From Bauldia litoralis (GTDB lineage: Bacteria; Pseudomonadota; Alphaproteobacteria; Rhizobiales; Kaistiaceae), in assembly GCF_900104485.1 (NCBI RefSeq), contig NZ_FMXQ01000009.1, forward strand, positions 151,811-215,810: a DNA stretch of 64,000 nucleotides, written 5' to 3'. Of this stretch, positions 58,022 to 64,000 are shown one piece after another. Both the position numbers and the translations under genes were made by a program. The notes below the pieces were generated by a model, which saw nothing but the letters and a program-made list of their open reading frames with translations, did not search any database and had not been told where the DNA came from. Each line of letters opens with the position of its first letter. Within the stretch, counting starts at the first letter, position 1.

Positions 58022-58633
58022 TCAATGCGCGAAAATGTCCTCTTCGGGCCATCCGGCAAGGTCGAGCAGCGCCCGCGCCGGCAGGAACATGAAGCATGCC
58101 GCGGCCAGTTCGGTGCGCCGTTCGCGGGCCAGGCGTGCGTCGAGTTTCTCTTTCAGGGCATGGAGATGGGTGACGTCCGAGGCGGCGTAGGCGAGTTGCT
58201 CGTCGCTCAGTTGCTCGGCCGCCCAGTCGGAACTCTGCGCCTGCTTCGAGATGTCGATGTCGAGGAGTTCCTTGACCAGGTCCTTGAGCCCGTGCCGGTC
58301 CGTATAGGTCCGGGTCAGCTTGGAGGCGATCTTGGTGCAGAAGATCGGCCCGGTCATCACCCCGAAGGCCTTGAACAGCATGGCGACGTCGAACCGCGCA
58401 TAGTGGAAGATCTTGACGATGTCGTTGTCGGTCAGGAGCGCCGTCAGGTTGGGCGCCTCGCTCTGGCCGCGCTCGATCTGGACGATATCGGCGCTGCCGT
58501 CGCCCGGCGACAACTGGACGAGGCACAACCGGTCGCGATGGGGATTGAGGCCGAGCGTCTCGGTGTCGATGGCGACGCTGCCGCGATAGCGTGAAAGGTC
58601 GGGCAGGTCGCCCTTGTGAAACCGGATCGTCAT
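58022..58633 (-). CDS. Ribonuclease D-like 3'-5' exonuclease
   Basis: This 203-residue DEDD exonuclease domain has Exo I IDTETLGL, Exo II RFDVAMLF and Exo III YAASDVTHL. The HRDC domains of E. coli RNase D are missing, as is usual for the short alphaproteobacterial form. It acts in 3'-end trimming of tRNA or other RNAs. It is divergent from the Sel1-repeat gene (247 nt apart); that spacer shows no clear feature. Confidence 0.9.
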   Translation of the reverse strand: MTIRFHKGDLPDLSRYRGSVAIDTETLGLNPHRDRLCLVQLSPGDGSADIVQIERGQSEAPNLTALLTDNDIVKIFHYARFDVAMLFKAFGVMTGPIFCTKIASKLTRTYTDRHGLKDLVKELLDIDISKQAQSSDWAAEQLSDEQLAYAASDVTHLHALKEKLDARLARERRTELAAACFMFLPARALLDLAGWPEEDIFAH

Positions 58634-58880
58634 CGGGTCGATATCATCTCCGTTCTGGCGTCCTACGCCTTACCGCACGGGCGCGCGTCCATCAAATGCG
58701 TCGACGTTTCGGCGCGATGGCGACCGGAGGCCGGCAATTCCGCCATTCTCATGGACCGATAAGCTTAAGGCCGCGATAACGAATCCATTCGATTGCCGCT
58801 CAATCTGTTTGCTTTTCGACAAACTGTTTTGACTAAAATTTTCGCCACCAAGCAACCCGCACTCTTGTCGGGACCGCCCC

Positions 58881-59654
58881 ATGCGCCAAACCATTGTCGT
58901 CAGCCTGCTGTTGGGTGTCCTTGCCTTCGCAGTGGTCTATATTTCCGAAACGCCCGCCCGCAACAGCCGGATGGCGGCCGAGCGAGCGGCCGGCAATTCC
59001 CTCGTCACGGACGCCCGAGGGGCCGGCGGCGATCGGTTCCGCCCGGCGGACACGATGCGCGACGTTGTCGGGTCGATTGTCAAGGCCGGCAACCAGGCGC
59101 TCGAGGCGGAATCCCGCTCGATCGTCAAGGCGGCCCGACAGGATCTCGTCAGCAAGGCCGTCCGTCTCAAGCAGATCAACGCCCCGGAGGACCAGGATTA
59201 CGGGGCGGCGGTTGCCCGCTACGCCCTCGCCGTCGACCCGGCCGATCCCGACGCCAATTACAGCCTCGGCCTGATCTACCGGGACGGCAACGGCGTCGCC
59301 CGCGACGATGCGTCGGCCGCCCGCCACCTGCTGACGGCCGCCGAACACGGCCACGCCCACGCCCAGCGCGCCATCGCCGAGCTCTACGAATCGGGACGCG
59401 GCGTCCGGCGCAACGCCGTCGCCGCCTATATCTGGTACGATTCCGCTGGTCTCGGCCTGCGCTCGGCGACCGAGCGGCAGGCAGCGCTGGCCCGGCGTGA
59501 TCGCCTTGTCGCGCGGATGAGCGAGGCCGAACTGTCCGCGGCGACGGATCTCGCCGAAACCACCCGGCAGCGGATGGCCGAACTGTCGCCGAAGCCGACG
59601 GAAATCGGCCCCGCGATGCCCAACCAATCCACGGAAGTCCAAACCGGTCGTTGA
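58881..59654 (+). CDS. Sel1-repeat (TPR-like) membrane-anchored or exported protein
   Basis: This 257-residue protein has an N-terminal hydrophobic segment (residues 3-22) that is a signal anchor or signal peptide. At least two Sel1-like repeats follow (about 112-186; YSLGLIYRDGNGVARD and AIAELYESGRGVRR), then a charged helical C-terminus. Sel1 repeats mediate protein contacts; the partner is unknown. Confidence 0.85.
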   Translation: MRQTIVVSLLLGVLAFAVVYISETPARNSRMAAERAAGNSLVTDARGAGGDRFRPADTMRDVVGSIVKAGNQALEAESRSIVKAARQDLVSKAVRLKQINAPEDQDYGAAVARYALAVDPADPDANYSLGLIYRDGNGVARDDASAARHLLTAAEHGHAHAQRAIAELYESGRGVRRNAVAAYIWYDSAGLGLRSATERQAALARRDRLVARMSEAELSAATDLAETTRQRMAELSPKPTEIGPAMPNQSTEVQTGR

Positions 59655-59689
59655 CAAGGTTTGAGGCCGCGCTTACCTATCGCCGCCGT

Positions 59690-59774
59690 GCCCAGGTGGC
59701 GGAACTGGTAGACGCGCACGGTTCAGGTCCGTGTGCCGCAAGGCGTGGAGGTTCGAGTCCTCTCCTGGGCACCA
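59690..59774 (+). tRNA. tRNA-Leu (CAG)
   Basis: An 85-nt class II tRNA with acceptor arms GCCCAGG/CCTGGGC, D loop with GGTAGA, anticodon arm CACGG-TTCAGGT-CCGTG (anticodon CAG), long variable arm TGCCGCAAGGCG, T loop TTCGAGT and encoded CCA at 59772-59774. It reads CUG leucine codons. Confidence 0.97.
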
Positions 59775-59786
59775 TTCATTCCCGAT

Positions 59787-59804
59787 CCCCGATCCGTTTC
59801 GGGG
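59787..59804. terminator. Small hairpin between tRNA-Leu and the idonate dehydrogenase-like gene
   Basis: A 6-bp stem (59787-59792 with 59799-59804) with a 6-nt loop lies 12 nt after the tRNA and could serve either strand; no T-run follows. Confidence 0.3.
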
Positions 59805-59832
59805 CTACCGCCCGACGATCGACGCTCCCTGA

Positions 59833-60864
59833 TCAGAAACGCAGTTGCACCTTCATGCTGCGGCTCTTGTCGCTGGCAAGGTCGAAGGCGGCTTTGGCGT
59901 CGTCCGCCGGCATCGCCGCGCTCAGCAGCTTGCGCAAGTCGACACGCCCTGCGGCGATGAAGTCGACGGCGGTGCGGAATTCCGTATGGAAGCGGAAGGC
60001 ACCGCGCAGTTCGATCTCCCTTGTCACCACGGCCGACATCGCAAGGTTGGCCTGGCCGCCCTGCCCGACACAGACGAGGGCGCCGCGCGGCCGCAGGACC
60101 CGCAGGGCCTGGATCACGGCCGCGCCGCTGCCGGATGCCTCGAACACCGCGTCGAAGGTCCCCTTGCCGCTCTCGTAGCCAGCAAGGCCGTCTGGCTGCT
60201 TGCCGGTATTGACCACTGTGTCGGCGCCCATCGCGGTGGCGAAGGCGAGCGGCTCGTCGAGGATGTCCGAAACGACGATGGTGCCCGCGCCGGCCAGCCG
60301 CGCCGCGGCGACGATCAGCACGCCGATCGGTCCCGAGCCGGTGACCAACACCGTCTTGCCGACCAGCGGTGCCGCCCGCGACACGGCATGCAGCGCCACC
60401 GCGAAGGGCTCGGCGAAGGCCGCCTCGTCGAGCGAGACATGCGAAGGCACCGCGACCGCCTGGGCTTCCTTGCAGACCAGGAGTTCGCGGAAGGCGCCCT
60501 GGACATGCGGAAAGCGCATGGCGCTTCCGTAGAAGTGCATGTCGGTGCAGTGGTTCTGCAGACCCGCCTGGCAATAGGCACACGTCCCGCAGGCAAGGCT
60601 CGGGTTGACCGCCACCTTGTCGCCGGGCCGCACCGAGGACACGCCGGGGCCGACATCGATGACGGTGCCGGCGATCTCGTGTCCGAGGATCATCGGCTCC
60701 TTCAGGCGCACGTCGCCGAAGCCGCCATTATGGTAGTAGTGGAGGTCCGACCCGCAGATGCCGCCGGCGCCGATCTGCACCTGCACCTCGCCCGGGCCGG
60801 GCGTCGGGGCGGCCACCTGGTCGACGCGCAGGTCGCCGGGCGCATGGATCACGATCGCCTTCAT
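59833..60864 (-). CDS. Zinc-dependent L-idonate 5-dehydrogenase-like enzyme
   Basis: This 343-residue medium-chain dehydrogenase has catalytic-zinc residues in GGICGSDLHYYHNGG (about residues 35-49) and GHE (about 61-63), four structural-zinc cysteines in CGTCAYCQAGLQNHC (about 92-106), and the NAD-binding GSGPIG (about 174-179). HYYHNGGFG is characteristic of L-idonate 5-dehydrogenases, which make 5-ketogluconate. A gluconokinase gene lies at 37 kb, so both may serve gluconate metabolism, though they are 23 kb apart. ATG 60864 is the family start. Confidence 0.87.
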   Translation of the reverse strand: MKAIVIHAPGDLRVDQVAAPTPGPGEVQVQIGAGGICGSDLHYYHNGGFGDVRLKEPMILGHEIAGTVIDVGPGVSSVRPGDKVAVNPSLACGTCAYCQAGLQNHCTDMHFYGSAMRFPHVQGAFRELLVCKEAQAVAVPSHVSLDEAAFAEPFAVALHAVSRAAPLVGKTVLVTGSGPIGVLIVAAARLAGAGTIVVSDILDEPLAFATAMGADTVVNTGKQPDGLAGYESGKGTFDAVFEASGSGAAVIQALRVLRPRGALVCVGQGGQANLAMSAVVTREIELRGAFRFHTEFRTAVDFIAAGRVDLRKLLSAAMPADDAKAAFDLASDKSRSMKVQLRF

Positions 60865-60899
60865 CTGGTTCCTTCCGGCAGGTTGACGGCCGTCGGCGG

Positions 60900-63383
60900 C
60901 TAGCGGCCGAACAGCCGGTTGAACAATCCGTTCCTGCGGGGCCTGTCCGACTGACGGTTGAAGAGCCGCCGGTCGGAGGAGTCGCGAATGGTGTCGGCCG
61001 TGCCGATCACCGTGGTGGTCTGCAGCGGGCCGGTTCCGGGCTTGAAGGCTTCGAGGATCGTGTCGGGGGAGCCCTCCGGCGCCACCTTGCCGGTCCTGCG
61101 GTTGATCGGGATGAGCGTCATCCCATCCGGAATCCGGAAAGGCACCGGTGCCGCGTCGACCAGCGCCATCTGCATGAATTCGGTAAAGATCGGCGCGGCC
61201 AGCCGGCCGCCGGTGGCGGTGCGTCCGAGCGACCTCGGCTGGTCGTAGCCGACGTAGACCCCGACCGCGAGATCGGGCGAGAAGCCGACGAACCATGCAT
61301 CGCGGTAGTCGTTGGTGGTTCCCGTCTTGCCGGCGACCGGCCGCTCAAGCGCCTGGTAGACCGCCGTTGCTGTGCCGCGCTGGACGACGCCCTCCAGCAT
61401 CGAGGTGATCTGGTAGGCGGTCATCGGATCGAGCACCTGTTCGCGGTCGTCGATGATCACCGGTTCGTCCTGTCCGGTCCATTCGGCCGCCTCGCAGCCC
61501 TCGCAGCCCCGGGTGTCGTGGCGGAAGACCGTCTCGCCGAAGCGGTTCTGGATGCGATCAATCAGCGTCGGCCGCACCGCCCGCCCGCCGTTGGCGAAGA
61601 CCGAATAACCGGCCACCATCCGCATCACCGTCGTCTCGCCGGAGCCGAGCGACAGCGGCAGGTAGGGGCCGAGTTCGTCATAGACGCCGAATCGCCGCGC
61701 ATATTCGGCAACAATCGGCATGCCGAGGTCCTGCGCCAGACGGACGGTCATCACGTTGCGCGATTTCTCGATGCCGGTCCGCAACGTCGACGGCCCGTAG
61801 AATTCCTTGCTGTAGTTCTGGGGGCGCCACAGCGGCTGGCCGAAGCCGGGGTCGATGGCGATCGGCGCGTCGAGGATCACCGAGGCCGGCGTATAGCCGC
61901 TGTCGAGCGCCGAGGCATAGACGAAGGGCTTGAACGACGAACCCGGCTGGCGCATCGCCTGCGTCGCGCGGTTGAACTGGCTCTCGGCGAAACTGAACCC
62001 GCCGACCATCGCCAGCACCCGGCCGGTATGTGGATCCATGACCACGAGCCCGCCGCCGACTTCCGGTATCTGACGCAGGCGATACTGGCCCGGGCTCCCC
62101 TCGGCAACCTGGGCATAGACGACGTCGCCGACCGACAGCACATCGGCCGGTGTCTTGATCGCCTTGCCCTTGCGGTCGCCGACAGCCCATTTCGCCCACT
62201 CCATCTCGGAGAAGGGGATGACCCCGGTATCGCGCTTCGGGCCGACGCGCGTCGTTCCGGGGACCAACCCCGTCCGAAGGCCGATCTCCGCCTCGGTATC
62301 GGAGACCGACAGAACCACGGCGAGACGCCATTCCGGGACATCCGACAGCGGCGAAAGCTCCGCCAGGCCGGCGCCCCAGTCGTAGCTCACGTCGATCTCG
62401 GTGATCGGGCCGCGCCATCCCTGCTCGGTGTCGAAGGCCAGCAGCCCGTCGATCATCGCCTTGCGCGCCATCGCCTGGACCTCGAGGTCGAGCGAGGTGC
62501 GCACCGAAAGACCGCCTTCGTAGAGCGCATCCTCGCCGAACATGGCGATCAGCTGGCGGCGCACGTCCTCGGCGTAATAGTCGGCGGCCAGAACCCTGTC
62601 CTGTCGCGAGCGCACAACCACCCCGAGGTCCTCCGCTTTCGCGGCCTCGCCCTCGGCTTCGGTGGCGTAGCCATTCTCGACCATCCGGTCGATCACCCAG
62701 TTGCGCCGCTCCAGCGCGCGCTGGGTGTAGCGGAAAGGGTGGTAGTTGTTCGGCGCCTTGGGCAGGGCGGCGAGATAGGCCGATTCCGACAGGGTCAGCT
62801 GGTCGAGCGATTTGTCGAAATAGGTCAGCGCCGCGGCGGCGACGCCATAGCTGCCGAGTCCGAGAAAGATGTCATTGAGATACAGTTCGAGGATCTTGTT
62901 CTTCGAATAGGTCCCTTCGATCCGCACCGCGAGGATCGCCTCCTTGATCTTGCGATCCAGGCTGCGTTCGTTGGTCAGCAGGAAGTTCTTGGCGATCTGC
63001 TGGGTGATGGTCGAGGCGCCGACCATGCGCTGGCCCGACCCGTAGGCCCGGACATTCTGGACGATGGCGCGCAGGATGCCGACATAGTCGATGCCGCCGT
63101 GAGTGTAGAAATTCTTGTCTTCCGCCGAGATGTAGGCCGCCTTCAACAGGTTCGGCACCGCCTGGATCGGCACATAGAGGCGCCGTTCACGGGCAAATTC
63201 GGCGATCAGGGTCCCGTCGGAAGCGTGGATTCTGGTGGTGACCGGCGGCTCGTAGTCCGCCAGCACGTCATAGTCGGGGAGATCGTCGACCAGGCCCGAA
63301 ATGTACCAGGCGACCGCGATCGAAACGAGCAGGACCAGGGCGACGCCAATTCCAAACAGATACCCAAAGATCCGCAGCAGCAT
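60900..63383 (-). CDS. mrcA: Penicillin-binding protein 1A
   Basis: This 827-residue bifunctional peptidoglycan synthase has an N-terminal membrane helix (residues 7-30), a glycosyltransferase domain (EDKNFYTHGGID and GASTITQQIAKN), an OB-like insert, and a transpeptidase domain with SSFKPF (catalytic Ser), SRN and KTGTTNDYRDAW. The C-terminal tail is polar. A near-consensus promoter lies at 63426-63453. Confidence 0.96.
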   Translation of the reverse strand: MLLRIFGYLFGIGVALVLLVSIAVAWYISGLVDDLPDYDVLADYEPPVTTRIHASDGTLIAEFARERRLYVPIQAVPNLLKAAYISAEDKNFYTHGGIDYVGILRAIVQNVRAYGSGQRMVGASTITQQIAKNFLLTNERSLDRKIKEAILAVRIEGTYSKNKILELYLNDIFLGLGSYGVAAAALTYFDKSLDQLTLSESAYLAALPKAPNNYHPFRYTQRALERRNWVIDRMVENGYATEAEGEAAKAEDLGVVVRSRQDRVLAADYYAEDVRRQLIAMFGEDALYEGGLSVRTSLDLEVQAMARKAMIDGLLAFDTEQGWRGPITEIDVSYDWGAGLAELSPLSDVPEWRLAVVLSVSDTEAEIGLRTGLVPGTTRVGPKRDTGVIPFSEMEWAKWAVGDRKGKAIKTPADVLSVGDVVYAQVAEGSPGQYRLRQIPEVGGGLVVMDPHTGRVLAMVGGFSFAESQFNRATQAMRQPGSSFKPFVYASALDSGYTPASVILDAPIAIDPGFGQPLWRPQNYSKEFYGPSTLRTGIEKSRNVMTVRLAQDLGMPIVAEYARRFGVYDELGPYLPLSLGSGETTVMRMVAGYSVFANGGRAVRPTLIDRIQNRFGETVFRHDTRGCEGCEAAEWTGQDEPVIIDDREQVLDPMTAYQITSMLEGVVQRGTATAVYQALERPVAGKTGTTNDYRDAWFVGFSPDLAVGVYVGYDQPRSLGRTATGGRLAAPIFTEFMQMALVDAAPVPFRIPDGMTLIPINRRTGKVAPEGSPDTILEAFKPGTGPLQTTTVIGTADTIRDSSDRRLFNRQSDRPRRNGLFNRLFGR

Positions 63384-63425
63384 GTCGTGGGAGTTCCTGC
63401 AGTTTTTGTTCTTCTTTTGCCGATA

Positions 63426-63458
63426 GTTATCTGCCCCGCAGAATGAATGTCAATTCAT
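63426..63458 (-). promoter_or_regulatory. mrcA promoter with a palindrome over the -35 box
   Basis: On the minus strand TTGACA (63453-63448), a 16-nt spacer and GATAAC (63431-63426) form the promoter. ATGAAT-TGAC-ATTCAT symmetry (63443-63458) lies directly over the -35 box and could be an operator. Confidence 0.65.
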
Positions 63459-63602
63459 CCTTGAGAGGCCGGTTGTTGTCTATGAATTCGACCGGATCCG
63501 CGCGATTTTCTACCCGATTTCTTGAGACAGTTTAAGTATAGTTGACTCCTGTCTCTCCCGAGACTGGACAGGGATTGTGGTGGGAATATAGCGAATCACC
63601 GC

Positions 63603-63630
63603 GCGGTCGCGCGCCTTCGGACGCGACCGC
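63603..63630 (-). terminator. Hairpin after the RTX-type gene
   Basis: A perfect 9-bp GC-rich stem (63603-63611 with 63622-63630) with a 10-nt loop lies 47 nt past the stop of the RTX-type gene on the minus strand. No T-run follows. The rest of the 293-nt gap (63384-63676) holds the mrcA promoter and another imperfect dyad at 63548-63572. Confidence 0.4.
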
Positions 63631-63676
63631 GTTGCGTGGGTGCCGGAGGGCGTGCCGTCCTCTTGGTGGAACGGCG

Positions 63677-64000
63677 TCAGACCACCAGGAAGTCGTCGGC
63701 GGAGATGTCGAGGTGCTTGTCGAGGCGGGCGAACTTGACGGCGTCGTCGCCGCCCTTGCCGTCGGCGTCGTAGCGCAGCCACCCCTTGTTCTTCTGCCAC
63801 AGGACGTGGTCGTTGCCGTCGCTGGCTTTCTTGCCCGTGTTGAAGAATTTGCCTTTCAGCGCGCCGACGCCGATCCCGTCGAAGATGGCGCTGTCGAGCA
63901 CGATGGTGTCGTCCCCGACCTCGAAATCCTCGATCCTGTCGGCCCACTTGTTCTTGAGCCTGGTCGAGAAACTGAACTGGTCCTCGCCGTCGCCGCCGAA
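63677..64000 (-). CDS. RTX-type calcium-binding protein C-terminus (partial)
   Basis: The 107 visible residues are the end of a gene that continues beyond the right edge. The frame opens with a GGDGEDQFSFS block, the last part of a GGxGxD calcium-binding repeat. RIEDFEVGDDTIVLDS and ADGKGGDDAVKFARLD follow, as in peptidase M10/serralysin C-terminal regions. The protein ends with an acidic DISADDFLVV, resembling uncleaved C-terminal type I secretion signals. It is a plausible substrate class for a PrtD/HlyD-type exporter such as the one at 29-32 kb, but its catalytic part, if any, is not visible. Confidence 0.85.
   Translation of the reverse strand, partial: FGGDGEDQFSFSTRLKNKWADRIEDFEVGDDTIVLDSAIFDGIGVGALKGKFFNTGKKASDGNDHVLWQKNKGWLRYDADGKGGDDAVKFARLDKHLDISADDFLVV

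Noticed and set aside
59690..59774. tRNA-Leu as an integration site of a genomic island
   Set aside because: No integrase, direct repeat of the tRNA end or atypical genes follow; the next genes are ordinary chromosomal ones.

Overview
The window is a continuous piece of a high-G+C alphaproteobacterial chromosome, most likely from the order Hyphomicrobiales (Rhizobiales). I base this on gene order: tsaB-rimI-fur/mur-plsC-miaB-phoH-ybeY-corC-lnt-HTH-metK, then trmB/rimP-nusA-ylxR-infB-rbfA-truB-rpsO-pnp, then ech-mutM beside rpsT and dnaA, ubiE-ubiB-coaBC-dut, and lptC-lptA-lptB-rpoN-hpf-ptsN. Many genes start with GTG or TTG and many are coupled by 4-nt ATGA/GTGA/TTGA overlaps. The genus cannot be fixed from the sequence alone.

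Layout. 1-21.3 kb (+ strand) is core: Fe-S carrier end, tRNA modification, metal regulation, phospholipid and lipoprotein acylation, SAM synthesis, and the nusA-infB-pnp translation/RNA cluster, closed by a strong intrinsic terminator. 21.3-29 kb is mixed: a possible tiny membrane ORF, a membrane diguanylate cyclase behind an L,D-transpeptidase, a HugZ-like protein, a beta-carbonic anhydrase coupled to a bestrophin-like channel, and a DadA-like oxidoreductase. 29.2-32.9 kb is a type I secretion locus (ABC exporter plus HlyD adaptor) followed by an unrecognised 59-residue protein; both units are preceded by CRP-type palindromes placed as for activator-dependent promoters. The C-terminus of an RTX-type protein, a plausible substrate class for such an exporter, enters at the right edge (63.7-64 kb). 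33-39.6 kb is a sugar/polyol module (Gfo/Idh/MocA dehydrogenase, ThuA-like protein, gluconokinase, YbiU-like protein, AraC regulator) with a HerA-like ATPase inside it.

39.7-46.2 kb (- strand) is a replication and repair block: ASCH protein, dnaN, dnaA coupled to a rhodanese gene, rpsT, enoyl-CoA hydratase, mutM. 46.3-52.3 kb (+) carries ubiE-ubiB-coaBC-dut, a cysteine synthase and a heat-shock unit (hsp20-DUF1150) with a clear RpoH-type promoter. 52.3-58.6 kb (-) is the LPS-transport/sigma-54/PTS-Ntr cluster plus RNase D. 58.9-64 kb has a Sel1-repeat protein, tRNA-Leu(CAG), an idonate dehydrogenase-like enzyme, penicillin-binding protein 1A and the RTX fragment.

I see no CRISPR array, prophage, insertion sequence or rRNA. 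The less ordinary material is the secretion locus with its small ORF and CRP-like sites, the carbonic anhydrase-bestrophin pair, the RpoH promoter with a Shine-Dalgarno-sequestering hairpin at hsp20, the acidic extension of LptC, the missing flap cysteine in CoaBC, and several perfect inverted repeats in core-gene leaders.
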